Shown here in pieces: positions 26,531-35,255 of a stretch of 64,000 nt of DNA (its first letter is position 1; every line of letters starts with the position of its first letter). This DNA is from Terriglobus roseus (GTDB lineage Bacteria > Acidobacteriota > Terriglobia > Terriglobales > Acidobacteriaceae), in NCBI RefSeq assembly GCF_900105625.1, contig NZ_FNSD01000001.1, forward strand, positions 1,860,001-1,924,000. The letters are read 5' to 3'. The notes beneath the pieces were generated by a model that saw nothing but the letters and a program-made list of their open reading frames with translations, did not search any database and had not been told where the DNA came from. The position numbers and the translations under genes are program-made.

Positions 26531-26559
26531 TTGACACTGCCCGAGGGTGAGCCATAGAC
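26531..26559 (+). promoter_or_regulatory. Candidate sigma-70 promoter of an intergenic transcript
   Basis: Consensus -35 TTGACA (26531-26536), 16-17 base spacer and a weak -10 (CATAGA or ATAGAC, 26553-26559). Predicted start near 26566. Confidence 0.45.
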
Positions 26560-26565
26560 TTTCGC

Positions 26566-26645
26566 CAGAAAGTTCAGATGGCTTTGCCTCCGTCCGGACT
26601 ATTCTCCCTGAAGAAAAGGCCACCCGTTTCGCGGGTGGCTTTTTC
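26566..26645 (+). ncRNA. Putative small RNA (promoter-terminator unit)
   Basis: About 80 nt between a candidate promoter and a strong terminator, in a 434-bp gap without an ORF I believe. The body includes CCTCC near 26587, complementary to a Shine-Dalgarno, as seen in many trans-acting sRNAs. The terminator arm begins close after TCCCTGAAG. No family recognised. The rest of the gap (26427-26530 and 26646-26860) shows only AT-richer sequence (AATATAAAGCGAAATAAATA) and the tRNA promoter area. Confidence 0.4.
26614..26645 (+). terminator. Intrinsic terminator
   Basis: GCCACCCG (26619-26626) pairs with CGGGTGGC (26632-26639), 5-base loop, flanked by AAAA and TTTTT. It lies about 190 bp after the stop of the preceding gene, too far for a usual gene terminator, hence the sRNA idea. 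Confidence 0.85.
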
Positions 26646-26860
26646 GTATTTGGAGTCGAGCGTCCTCTGGACAAACGGGCGCCTGAAGTCTCACGTTTCA
26701 AGGCCTGGATCGTGTTGGCATCGATGGGATTCGCAGTGCCTCACATGCTCATGAAGCTGAGGAAAACTCGCCGCTTAGAAGTAGCACTTGTGGTGCCCAG
26801 CCAGCATCGTCGCCACCACTTTTGCAACCTCGGCCAACGCCAGTTAGAATCAACCTCGAG

Positions 26861-26936
26861 GCCGACGTAGCTCAGTTGGTAGAGCAGCTGATTCGTAATC
26901 AGCAGGTCAACGGTTCAAGTCCGTTCGTCGGCTCCA
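26861..26936 (+). tRNA. tRNA-Thr(CGT)
   Basis: 76 nt with encoded CCA. Acceptor GCCGACG/CGTCGGC with discriminator T, D-arm GCTCAGTTGGTAGAGC, anticodon stem CTGAT/ATCAG with loop TCGTA giving CGT, T-arm ACGGTTCAAGTCCGT. The frame that runs through it (LVEQLIRNQQVNGSSPF) is a typical false protein from a tRNA. Confidence 0.97.
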
Positions 26937-27251
26937 TTCAGGCCTTGCACCATCGCAGCGCAAACGGTTCATCCCGCAGCGCGCAATCTCGACAGCAAGC
27001 CGATTTCCGCTTCACTTCCCAGTCCACATCCTTCCCATTGACGCGGCCTCTGCGCGGCAAGGCACCGTGGAAAACGCGGCTCGTAACTCTGGCACAACAA
27101 AAAGTATCGATTCAGGTACAAGTTATCCACGAGATTCTGCTTTCTGTGCTTATGAACGTCTTGCAAGCAGGCTGGCGCCGCATCATACTCGGCACATGGT
27201 TGCAGCCCGCGGGGATTTCCCTCGCGGCGCAGGCCTCCAGGAGCACAGACG
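26937..27251. other. Intergenic region before the MerR-TPR gene
   Basis: 315 bp without a supportable gene. It contains one DnaA-box-like TTATCCACG (27123-27131) and the Shine-Dalgarno AGGAG (27239-27243) of the next gene. I see no clear promoter or repeat. Confidence 0.5.
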
Positions 27252-28178
27252 ATGCCGGCAATGACAGCGCCTGTTTCCCTCTACTCGCGGCAGGACGCGG
27301 CGCGCATCCTGCGCGTCCCTGAGAAGCAGATCGCGGCGTGGCAGCGCGCCGGTCTGATCCCTGCCGCCTCAAACAAATTCAGCATCCGCGACCTGGCCGG
27401 CATGCGCAGCCTGCGGGACCTTCGTGAGCAGCGCCTCTCCGTCCGTTCCATACGCTCTTCGGTCGAGGCCATGCAGCGCATCGCGGGCATGGAAGACCCC
27501 TTGCGTGAGGCCGCTCATGTCTCCCGCGGCGCACGGCTGGTCTTCCGCCACAGTGGCGCCCTGCTGGACCCGCTGACGCAACAGCTTGCTTTCGACTTCG
27601 ACGCGCCCCCGCGCCGGGAACTCTCCCTGCTGAAGCGCGAGCCTCCCCGCGAACAGGTTCTGCGCGATCAGGCACAGGCGCAGGAGATCTTTCAGCGCGC
27701 CGTGCAGCTTGAGGAGAAGCCGGAGACACTGGCCGAGGCCGCCGCGCTCTACCTGCAGGTCTTGGAGTTGTGTCCGCGACACGCGCCCGCCTCCATCAAT
27801 CTGGGAACGATCCTTTACAACGACCGCCGCTACACCGAGGCAGAGAAGCGCTACCGCACCGCAGCAGAGATTGACCCGGACTACGCCCTGGCCTTCTTCG
27901 ACCTGGGCAATGTGCTGGACGAGCTACGTCGTCTGCCGGAAGCCATCGCTGCCTATACGCGCGCAATCCAGCTGGTACCGCAATATGCTGATGCGCACTA
28001 CAACCTGGCGCTGGCCTATGAACGCACCGGCGAACGCCGTCGAGCTCTGCGCCATTGGCTCTGCTACGTCCGTCTGGACCCGGTGGGACCCTGGGCGACC
28101 CACGCCCGCATGCAGGCACGCCGAACGCTCGCGACGGAACGCCTGAGCATCGTGACACGCGGCGGCAAACTGGCTTAG
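27252..28178 (+). CDS. MerR-type HTH fused to tetratricopeptide repeats
   Basis: 308 residues. Residues about 10-75 are a MerR-like DNA-binding domain (SLYSRQDAARILRVPEKQIAAW, NKFSIRDLAGMRSLRDLREQR), the usual place for a winged HTH. A linker with PPRRE is followed by about four TPRs at 140-280 (AAALYLQVLELCPRHAPASI, YTEAEKRYRTAAEIDPDYALA, PEAIAAYTRAIQLVPQYADA, ERRRALRHWLCYVRLDP). AGGAG lies 8 bases before the ATG. No metal-binding cysteines of classical MerR sensors are visible, so the TPR part may be the input, sensing a partner protein. Single gene. Confidence 0.88.
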   Translation: MPAMTAPVSLYSRQDAARILRVPEKQIAAWQRAGLIPAASNKFSIRDLAGMRSLRDLREQRLSVRSIRSSVEAMQRIAGMEDPLREAAHVSRGARLVFRHSGALLDPLTQQLAFDFDAPPRRELSLLKREPPREQVLRDQAQAQEIFQRAVQLEEKPETLAEAAALYLQVLELCPRHAPASINLGTILYNDRRYTEAEKRYRTAAEIDPDYALAFFDLGNVLDELRRLPEAIAAYTRAIQLVPQYADAHYNLALAYERTGERRRALRHWLCYVRLDPVGPWATHARMQARRTLATERLSIVTRGGKLA

Positions 28179-28352
28179 CGCGCACCCGTTCCATCCCCAG
28201 CTGGACCGATGCTCAACCTCTTGGTTCCGAGGTGTCTGTTCTGCAGACATTCCGCTCTGCAAGACCGCTCCACGCTGACTTGCCAACACTCCTTCGGTGG
28301 GAATAGAACATCCTCGCAAGTGCAGTCGCAGCGCCGATGGAGGGCGCGCGGT

Positions 28353-28610
28353 ATGTGGCGAGCATCTTCCCTCTTTGGACATACGACCACCGCTGACCAT
28401 CACGCAGCCATGCACATCCAGACCCACGAGCCGACCGACGAGCAGTCCGGCATGTTGGGCGATCACGTCGGACACGGCCTGTGGGGCGAGGCGACGGCCC
28501 TGTGCCATGTCTGCCACGCAGAGTTGCTACCGCACGAGGCAGCAAGCGGGTGCTGCGAAGACAAGGACGCCTGTTGCTGGCGCGCGCTGAGTGAGCGCTG
28601 CTGCTGGTAG
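28353..28610 (+). CDS. Cysteine-rich small protein, copy A
   Basis: 85 residues from ATG 28353, preceded by GGAGGG with an 8-base gap. The second half shows the motif CHVCHAEL-x7-GCC-x5-CC and ends ERCCW, with the last residue Trp. The N-terminal SLFGHTTT matches SLFKHTQP of the next gene, supporting the start. Contains one GDHVGHGLWG segment. Not recognised as any known family; the C-x2-C ... C-C ... C arrangement suggests a zinc- or iron-binding ribbon. Function unknown. Confidence 0.65.
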   Translation: MWRASSLFGHTTTADHHAAMHIQTHEPTDEQSGMLGDHVGHGLWGEATALCHVCHAELLPHEAASGCCEDKDACCWRALSERCCW

Positions 28611-28699
28611 TCGCGGGCAGCAAAAATCTCTGGTCAGTCGATACAAAGCGGCGTTACAACAATGCTCAACGTGTCGGTCACGCCCCGGAGGACGTACCC

Positions 28700-28981
28700 A
28701 TGTCACTCTTCAAGCACACACAGCCTTCGCAACCACGCGGAACGCCGCTGCCGCAGAAGCTGCGCCACTTCGGCCACAGCGTTGGAGACACGGTGCTTCA
28801 TCCGCACATGCCGCAATCTCTGAAGCATCTCGGCCACCAGGTCAGTGAGAGCCTTCTGCATCCGAAACGAACCCGATGCCGCGCCTGCTTTGCAGAACTG
28901 TCACCCGAGGATGTGCCGCTCGGCTGCTGCTCCGACAGCGTGGCCTGCGGTTGCCGGGCGTCATCGGCTCGCTGCTGGTAG
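28700..28981 (+). CDS. Cysteine-rich small protein, copy B
   Basis: 93 residues, ATG with GGAGG upstream. Paralog of the preceding gene: C-terminus CRACFAEL-x7-GCC-x5-CGC ending SARCW. The middle has an internal duplication, GHSVGDTVLHP and GHQVSESLLHP, about 25 residues apart, each a likely amphipathic helix; copy A has only one such unit. No signal peptide. It ends 5 bp before the stop of the convergent SIMPL gene. I do not recognise the family; the conserved cysteine pattern and terminal CW in two copies make it very likely a real gene. Confidence 0.7.
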   Translation: MSLFKHTQPSQPRGTPLPQKLRHFGHSVGDTVLHPHMPQSLKHLGHQVSESLLHPKRTRCRACFAELSPEDVPLGCCSDSVACGCRASSARCW

Positions 28982-28986
28982 ACGGT

Positions 28987-29760
28987 TTACTGCAGGTAGT
29001 AGTCGACTGTCGTGACGACGCGGACCTGCTTCATCACGGTGGAGTCGGCAGATGGGCCACCGCCACCTTCTTCACCGCTCCCAGTGCTCGCAGCCGGCCC
29101 GGCAGCCGAGATGGAAAAGACGCCCTGGTTGGCCGTGCGGATAGCGCCGACGTGGCTGCCCGAGTCCGCGGCAAACCGATCAGCCGATGCTCGCGCATTG
29201 CGCGTGGCTTCCGTGATCATGTCTGGCTTCAAAGCGTTCAGCCCCGTCCACCTGTAGGAAATGCCGGATCCACCGCCGAACTGGTTCCCGCCGACCACAA
29301 TGCCGGCCTGCACCAGGTCTGCCGTGTTCTGGCCCGCGCGCTGCAGCTTGTCGACGTCATGCGTCGTCAGCGTGACAGTCTGCTGCACGATGTAGCGATT
29401 TCTCGCCTGGTTGCCGCCATACTCGTTCGCCTGCGTGTCTGTGACCTGGATCTGGCCGACGGAGACTTCGCTGCCTGAGAAGCCTTGCTTCGCGAAGAAG
29501 TCGACAATCGCCTGCTTGTCGGCCTGGCTCTTCGCGAAGACCGGCGGAAGATCGTTTCCGGCCTCCTTGAAGGCCACATTCCAGATGCCGGTATCAGACT
29601 TCACCGTGCGTTCGACGAGGCCCTTCACGGTGACGTAGCGATCACTGAGCTTGGTCGCCTTAATCTGCGAACCCATGACCCAACCGGCAATGACGAGGCT
29701 GACACCCAGAGTGCCACCAAGCGCAAGTGCCGTCGTTACCAGTGACTTCCGATCGTCCAC
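28987..29760 (-). CDS. SIMPL domain (DUF541) periplasmic protein
   Basis: 257 residues. Uncleaved-type N-terminal membrane helix (SLVTTALALGGTLGVSLVIAGWVMG), then the SIMPL domain from about residue 40 (RYVTVKGLVERTVKSDTGIW ... LKPDMITEATRNARASADRF, SHVGAIRTANQGVFSI). Proteins of this family (for example E. coli YggE) are linked to oxidative-stress and membrane homeostasis, mechanism unclear. A Gly/Ser linker (SGEEGGGGP) precedes the last strand. The gene follows alaS by 20 bp on the same strand, so the two may share a transcript. Confidence 0.87.
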   Translation of the reverse strand: MDDRKSLVTTALALGGTLGVSLVIAGWVMGSQIKATKLSDRYVTVKGLVERTVKSDTGIWNVAFKEAGNDLPPVFAKSQADKQAIVDFFAKQGFSGSEVSVGQIQVTDTQANEYGGNQARNRYIVQQTVTLTTHDVDKLQRAGQNTADLVQAGIVVGGNQFGGGSGISYRWTGLNALKPDMITEATRNARASADRFAADSGSHVGAIRTANQGVFSISAAGPAASTGSGEEGGGGPSADSTVMKQVRVVTTVDYYLQ

Positions 29761-29780
29761 GTCATCTCTCCGAAAGGGTC

Positions 29781-32477
29781 CTAGCCGATTAGGTCTCCCA
29801 CTGTAGCACCGGCGCTTGCGAGGGCTGCATCAAGTTGTGAAGGATCGGTGCCGCCTGCCTCTGCGAGGTCTGGTCGTCCACCGCCCTTACCGCCGACCTT
29901 CACTGCGAGCGCACCAACGATCTTGCCTGCCTGCACCGTACCCACAAGATCCTTGGTGACTGCGGCGATCAGTGCAACCTTGCCATCTTCCGTGGCCGCG
30001 CCCAGCACAACGACACCAGAACCGAGGCGGCTACGCAGCGTGTCCGCGAGCGTGCGCATCTGGTTGCGATCAAGACCGATGACCTTCTGCGCAAGCACCT
30101 TGATGCCCTTCACTTCGACGGCCGACTCGGCAGCGTTCTCGCTGGCTGCGGAAGCCGACTTCATGCGGGCCTGGTCCAGCTCGCGGCGCAGCTTCTTGAG
30201 TTCTTCATCCTGCGCATTCAGCTTCGCCTGCAATGCGACTGCCGGATACTCCGTGCTGCCACCGATCAGCGTACCGGCAACCTTGGCAAGATCGAAGTCA
30301 CGACGGAACTCCGCGAGCGAGCCGGTACCGCTTACGGCCTCAACACGCCGGATGCCGCTCGACACCGACGATTCACCGGTCAGCTTGATGAGACCAATCT
30401 CGCCCGTAGCGCCGGTGTGGATACCGCCGCAAAGTTCTGTGGAGAAGTCGCCGATCTTCACGACGCGAACCTTGTCCCCGTACTTCTCACCGAAGAGAGC
30501 GGTTGCCTTGAACTCATTCACTGCCACGTCAATGGGCACATCTACAAAGGTCTCGACCTTCGTGTTGCCCATGACCTCGCGGTTGATGATGTCCTCGATG
30601 TCTTGCAGCTCTTCATCCGCGACCTGCGTGAAGTGCGAGAAGTCGAAGCGGAGGCGCGAACGATTGTTCAACGATCCCGCCTGCTTCACATGCGTGCCCA
30701 GCACCTCGCGCAGCGCGGCATGCAACAGGTGCGTCCCGGTGTGATTCCGGATGGTCGCAGCGCGTTCGGTGCCATCCACTACAGCGTCCAGCGTGTCGCC
30801 GACAGCGATGGGACGGCGTACCGTGACCTTGTGCGCGAAGACGCCCTGCACCGGCTTCGTGCAGCCATGCACGTCAGCCAGCGCGCCGGTGTGGTCGGTC
30901 GGATACAGCCAGCCGGTATCGCCCACCTGGCCGCCCGAGTCCGCGTAGAAGCTGGTGCGATCGAGCACGACCTCGCCCTCATCGCCCGGCATCAGCACAT
31001 TCACGCCTTCGCCGTTCTTCACAAGTGCGAGAACAACCGCATCATCCGCACGCAGCCCGCCGTACCCGAGGAACTGTGTCTTCTCAAGCTCGCGATAGAC
31101 GGGGCTCGCTGTCTTCTGCGAGCCGCCTTTCCACGACGAACGGGCACGAGCCTGCTCCTCTTCCTTGGCACGCTCAAAGCCGACCATGTCGAACTCAACG
31201 CCCGCATCGCGGGCCGCGTCCGTCATGAAGTCCAGCGGCATACCGAAGGTCTCGTACAACGAGAACGCCTGGGCGCCATCCTGCAGGACTTCGTTGGTCA
31301 TGCGAACGAGACCAAGCTGCAGCGTCCGAGCGAACTGCTGCTCTTCCTGCAGCACAACCTTCGCAACGCGATCCGCAACATCCGCGAGCTCGGGATATGC
31401 AACCTGCATCTCATCGCGAACGGCGTAGACCATCTGGTGCATGAAGGGCTGTTCCTGCCCAAGCAGACGTCCATGACGGATGCCGCGACGGATGATCTTG
31501 CGCAGAACATACTCCCGCTGACCGTTCCCCGGAACAACACCATCGGCGATCAGGAAGGTCGCGGCGCGTGCATGGTCAGCAATGATGCGCAGGCTGGCCG
31601 CCCCCTTCAGATCGACAACCGCACCCTCTTCGGCGGTGAGCGCCTGGAAGCCGGTCAACTCGATCGCCTTCGCGATCAGCGGCACGAACAGATCGCTCTG
31701 GTAGTTCGACAGCTTGCCCTGCAGTACGCAGGCAATACGCTCCAGGCCCATGCCGGTGTCGATGCTGGGCTTCGGCAGCGGCAGCAACTCCACCGCGCCA
31801 CCCGCACTTACCTGCCGGTCAAATTGCATGAAGACGAGGTTCCAGATCTCCATGTAGCGCTGGTCGTCTTCGCCGAAGGGCTTGTCTTCGCCGGTCTCGC
31901 TCGCCTCAAGGCCCAGATCGAAGTAGATCTCGGAGCACGGGCCGCAGGGGCCGGTCTCGCCCATCTGCCAGAAGTTGTCCTTCGCACCCAATTCGTAGAT
32001 GCGATCCTTCGGCACGCCCGCGGCCAGCCAGTACTGCTCGGCCTCGTCGTCGCGCGGGGTCTGCGCGTCGCCTTCGAAGATGGTGACGTAAAGCCGATCC
32101 TTGTCGATCCCGAACCAGTCCGGCGACGTCAGCAATTCCCACGCGAAGGCGATGGCATCCTGCTTGAAGTAATCGCCAAAGCTGAAGTTTCCCAGCATCT
32201 CGAAGAAGGTGTGGTGGCGACGGGTGAAGCCAACGTTTTCCAGATCGTTGTGCTTGCCGCCCGCGCGGACGCACTTCTGCGAGGTGGTGGCGCGGTTATA
32301 GGCACGCTGCTCCGCTCCCAGGAAGACGTCCTTGAACTGGTTCATGCCGGCGTTGGCGAACAGCAGCGTTGGATCGTTGTGAGGGACGAGCGATGACGAG
32401 TGGACACGGCGGTGTCCCTTCTCCTCAAAAAACCGCAGAAAATCTTCGCGAATCTGGCTTCCAGTTAAGTGGCGCAT
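29781..32477 (-). CDS. alaS: Alanyl-tRNA synthetase
   Basis: Charges tRNA-Ala and edits Ser/Gly mischarging. 898 residues, full length. N-terminal class II core begins [18 protein letters not shown] with the [15 protein letters not shown] motif 2 region; the tRNA-recognition and anticodon-free helical part follows. The editing domain carries HTGTH (His579, His583) and [14 protein letters not shown] (Cys and His zinc ligands). The DHHA1/C-Ala domain ends the protein ([16 protein letters not shown]). Its start is not preceded by a strong Shine-Dalgarno; TTTATAGGCC precedes the ATG. Confidence 0.98.
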   Translation of the reverse strand: MRHLTGSQIREDFLRFFEEKGHRRVHSSSLVPHNDPTLLFANAGMNQFKDVFLGAEQRAYNRATTSQKCVRAGGKHNDLENVGFTRRHHTFFEMLGNFSFGDYFKQDAIAFAWELLTSPDWFGIDKDRLYVTIFEGDAQTPRDDEAEQYWLAAGVPKDRIYELGAKDNFWQMGETGPCGPCSEIYFDLGLEASETGEDKPFGEDDQRYMEIWNLVFMQFDRQVSAGGAVELLPLPKPSIDTGMGLERIACVLQGKLSNYQSDLFVPLIAKAIELTGFQALTAEEGAVVDLKGAASLRIIADHARAATFLIADGVVPGNGQREYVLRKIIRRGIRHGRLLGQEQPFMHQMVYAVRDEMQVAYPELADVADRVAKVVLQEEQQFARTLQLGLVRMTNEVLQDGAQAFSLYETFGMPLDFMTDAARDAGVEFDMVGFERAKEEEQARARSSWKGGSQKTASPVYRELEKTQFLGYGGLRADDAVVLALVKNGEGVNVLMPGDEGEVVLDRTSFYADSGGQVGDTGWLYPTDHTGALADVHGCTKPVQGVFAHKVTVRRPIAVGDTLDAVVDGTERAATIRNHTGTHLLHAALREVLGTHVKQAGSLNNRSRLRFDFSHFTQVADEELQDIEDIINREVMGNTKVETFVDVPIDVAVNEFKATALFGEKYGDKVRVVKIGDFSTELCGGIHTGATGEIGLIKLTGESSVSSGIRRVEAVSGTGSLAEFRRDFDLAKVAGTLIGGSTEYPAVALQAKLNAQDEELKKLRRELDQARMKSASAASENAAESAVEVKGIKVLAQKVIGLDRNQMRTLADTLRSRLGSGVVVLGAATEDGKVALIAAVTKDLVGTVQAGKIVGALAVKVGGKGGGRPDLAEAGGTDPSQLDAALASAGATVGDLIG

Positions 32478-32826
32478 GGCCTATAAAGTCTAGCAGCGCG
32501 GCTCACTGTCCATCTGCGATGCCCTGACCCGCCTTGCTGCTGTTGGCTGCTGCAGCGGCGCGTGTGGAGGCATCCCTGTGGCGTGCGGGATGTCACTCAG
32601 ATCCATGGGCGTTCTCATAGTGATTCGATTCCACTTCGAGTCGATAAGGCAAGTAGGGTCTGTTCCACAGCCTATCGACGCTTGAAGATCAACACACGAA
32701 GTTGCTCGCCACCCTTTGAATCCAGTTGGATAACAACGAAAGTGCCATTGCAGTGCACCGCGCCTTAGTAGAGTTTGATAGATAGTTCTTCGCCGAATCA
32801 TTTCTCTTTCTGACAAGGACCCTCCA
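32478..32826. other. Divergent promoter region between alaS and the first diguanylate cyclase gene
   Basis: 349 bp. I see no gene here; small open frames on the minus strand lack start signals. It must hold promoters for both directions. Only the ribosome site AAGGA at 32815-32819 for the downstream gene is clear. Confidence 0.5.
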
Positions 32827-34008
32827 TTGTTGGAGCACAGGACAGTTTTCGTGATGCAAGCGGCTCTGCTCATCTTGTTGAGCGGTGTGATCCTGCTCGC
32901 GTTTCGGGACTATCGTCGGCAGCGTGGCGATCGAAGCGCGCCGTGGCTGGTGGCGGCTTACCTGACCAACGGCGTCGCACTTGCCCTGCTGGCCCTGGAA
33001 CAGACGCCACATCCTCGACTGACGATCGTTTTGGGCAACGTCCTGCTGCTCGCATTTCCAGGCCTTGCCTGTCGCGCACTCTCTGAGGCGACCGGTCAGC
33101 CACGCAGTCGAGCATGGATCACTCTGCTTGCGCTGGACGTTGTGACAGTCGCTGCCTTCTCCTTCTTCACCTTCGTGCATCCGAGCTGGATGCTGCGGAG
33201 CTGGGCGGCCGGCATCGTGACCGCGGCGATGTACGGCTGGCTCATCTTGCTGGTGCTGCGGTCAGAGGAAGAGGTGATTCAGCCCGCAGTCAAGACCATG
33301 GCGTGGCTGTTTGCATTGCATATCGCGGTGAATGCTGCACGGTTGATCGTGTGGCGCTATACCGGCACGCAGCTCTGGTTCAGCGGCATGAATATACTCA
33401 CCATCGGCGGCGTCGCCCTGTGTCCCGCCTGGATGGACAGCCTTCGGAAGCACGAAAGCATGGAGCGCACGGCCATGTCCGATCCATTGACGGGGCTCTA
33501 TAACCGTCGTGCGCTGGACGCTGTTGGTGTCTCCGAGTTACGCCTGGCGACGGCGGCCGGCCAGCCATCGTCCGCACTGATGTTGGACGTGGACAACTTC
33601 AAGGAGATCAACGATACCCAGGGCCATGGTGCTGGCGACGCCGCGCTGCGCGCCATCAGCGGCATTCTGCGGAGCGTTTGCCCCATAAGCATGCGCATTG
33701 GCGGCGATGAGTTTCTTGCCCTGCTGCCTGGGGCGGATGAACACGCAGCAGGCATCGTGGAATCGCAGGTCCGAATGGCGCTTGCCGCGCTTGCGCTGCA
33801 AACACCATGGGGCGAACCTTATATCTTGACTGTGAGCATCGGCTCAGCGACGCTACGCGGCGCCACCACGACCCTCCCCAACCTGATGCACGCCAGCGAT
33901 GTCCTGCTGTACCAGGAAAAACAAGCGAGAGCGATGCGCGGGAACCATGGATCCGATTCCTGGCTGACCCGGCAGGACCGTCAGAGTGTTATTACTTCGG
34001 CCCACTAG
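32827..34008 (+). CDS. Membrane diguanylate cyclase (GGDEF), copy 1
   Basis: 393 residues. N-terminal half has about six hydrophobic helices (VMQAALLILLSGVILLAF to TIGGVALCPAWMD) as an uncharacterised membrane input domain. The C-terminal GGDEF domain starts at MSDPLTGLYNRRALD; active site GGDEF at 292-296. The RxxD inhibitory site expected 5 residues before it is missing (SVCPISMRI), so product inhibition may be lost. TTG start at 32827 with AAGGA 7 bases upstream; an adjacent TTG at 32830 is also possible. Tandem paralog of the next gene. Confidence 0.92.
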   Translation: MLEHRTVFVMQAALLILLSGVILLAFRDYRRQRGDRSAPWLVAAYLTNGVALALLALEQTPHPRLTIVLGNVLLLAFPGLACRALSEATGQPRSRAWITLLALDVVTVAAFSFFTFVHPSWMLRSWAAGIVTAAMYGWLILLVLRSEEEVIQPAVKTMAWLFALHIAVNAARLIVWRYTGTQLWFSGMNILTIGGVALCPAWMDSLRKHESMERTAMSDPLTGLYNRRALDAVGVSELRLATAAGQPSSALMLDVDNFKEINDTQGHGAGDAALRAISGILRSVCPISMRIGGDEFLALLPGADEHAAGIVESQVRMALAALALQTPWGEPYILTVSIGSATLRGATTTLPNLMHASDVLLYQEKQARAMRGNHGSDSWLTRQDRQSVITSAH

Positions 34009-34076
34009 TCGCTCAGGATGGTACCGGCTGATATTTTGTTTCTTAACCGTCCGACGCAGGACAGGCAGCCGAACGT

Positions 34077-35255
34077 ATGGACCGTCGAACCCTTTTTTCA
34101 ATGCAGGCCGGCCTGTTGCTCTTTCTGGGCGGCGTGATTCTGCTCGCTTTTCACCGTCAACGCGGCCAGAAACGCGACAAGGGATCCGTATGGTTTGCCG
34201 CCGCTTACCTTTGCTCGGGCCTGGGACTTGCGCTGCAATCGGAACGGGATGTCATTCCGCCTTTCTTCGCGATCGTCCTTGGAAACTTCTTCTTCCTGCT
34301 CTTCGGTGTTCTCGCGAACTACGCCGTGTGCGCAACCACGCGCCAGCGGAGCCGGACCTGGACGTACCTGCTTGCACTGAACTTCGCTACCGTCGCGAAC
34401 TTCACCTACTACACCTACTGGCAGCCGAACCTGTTTCTGCGTGTGATGGAAGCGGGCGCCGTGATTGTGCTGATGCACCTGGCACTGATCGTCGCGCTGC
34501 TGCGGGTCCGTGAGCGCGTCATTCAACCAGCGATGCGCAGCATGGCACTGCTGCTGGGGCTGCACTCCTTCTTTGCCCTTGCACGAATGTCGATGGTCGT
34601 GCAGCGACGCAACGCCGATGTTCTGCTTTCCTGGATCGGCGTGATCACCATCGCAGGCCTGGCGCTCTGCTACCTGTGGATGGACAGCCTGCGGGTCCAC
34701 GCGGAGTTGGAACAGAGCGCCATGACGGACCCGTTAACCGGGCTCTACAATCGGCGAATCCTGGAAGTGACTGCTATCCATGAAATTCAGCGGGCGGCCC
34801 GCAGAGGACTGCCCTGCTCCGCGATAATGCTGGACGTCGATCGCTTCAAGGTCATCAACGACGAACTGGGGCACGCCGCCGGCGACTCATCCCTGAGTGC
34901 GGTCGCTGGGGCTCTGCAGGCAAGCCTGCGGGCGTCCGACATCGCAACGCGCCTGGGTGGCGACGAGTTTTTTGTCCTGCTGCCGGGCGCTGATGAGGCC
35001 TCCGCCGGGCTGGTTGTAGCGCGTATCCGAGCTGCCATCGCCGCCCTGAGGTTGCAGACGATGGGCGGAGAGAGTTTCTCCGTCTCAGTCAGTGTGGGCC
35101 AGGTAACGCAGCGCGGCACAAAGATGACCGTGGAAGATCTGCTGCATGCCAGCGACATCATGTTGTACCGCGAGAAGCAGCTCAGCCGCTCCCGGGGCTT
35201 TGGTAGCGGGACACGTCAGGCGGGCGGAGCCCAGGTCCACCCCTCCAACGCGTAG
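34077..35255 (+). CDS. Membrane diguanylate cyclase (GGDEF), copy 2
   Basis: 392 residues, same architecture as the preceding gene: aligned from the first residues (FSMQAGLLLFLGGVILLAF) through MTDPLTGLYNRR. Active site GGDEF at 294-298. The inhibitory site RxxD is present (RASD, Arg285 and Asp288), unlike in the paralog. Makes c-di-GMP from 2 GTP at the membrane. It starts 68 bp after copy 1, and its last 40 bases overlap the 3' end of the convergent DUF429-like gene. Confidence 0.92.
   Translation: MDRRTLFSMQAGLLLFLGGVILLAFHRQRGQKRDKGSVWFAAAYLCSGLGLALQSERDVIPPFFAIVLGNFFFLLFGVLANYAVCATTRQRSRTWTYLLALNFATVANFTYYTYWQPNLFLRVMEAGAVIVLMHLALIVALLRVRERVIQPAMRSMALLLGLHSFFALARMSMVVQRRNADVLLSWIGVITIAGLALCYLWMDSLRVHAELEQSAMTDPLTGLYNRRILEVTAIHEIQRAARRGLPCSAIMLDVDRFKVINDELGHAAGDSSLSAVAGALQASLRASDIATRLGGDEFFVLLPGADEASAGLVVARIRAAIAALRLQTMGGESFSVSVSVGQVTQRGTKMTVEDLLHASDIMLYREKQLSRSRGFGSGTRQAGGAQVHPSNA

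Noticed and set aside
27123-27131. DnaA-box-like TTATCCACG as a replication origin
   Set aside because: Only one copy, with one mismatch, and no dnaA/dnaN or AT-rich unwinding region.
26822-27322. Open frame of 166 codons on the plus strand
   Set aside because: Its first half is a read-through of tRNA-Thr(CGT) (LVEQLIRNQQVNGSSPF), a known false protein; the rest has no homology or start signal.
30417-32396. 659-codon open frame antisense to alaS
   Set aside because: Shadow of a long GC-rich gene; no recognisable protein, and alaS is unmistakable.
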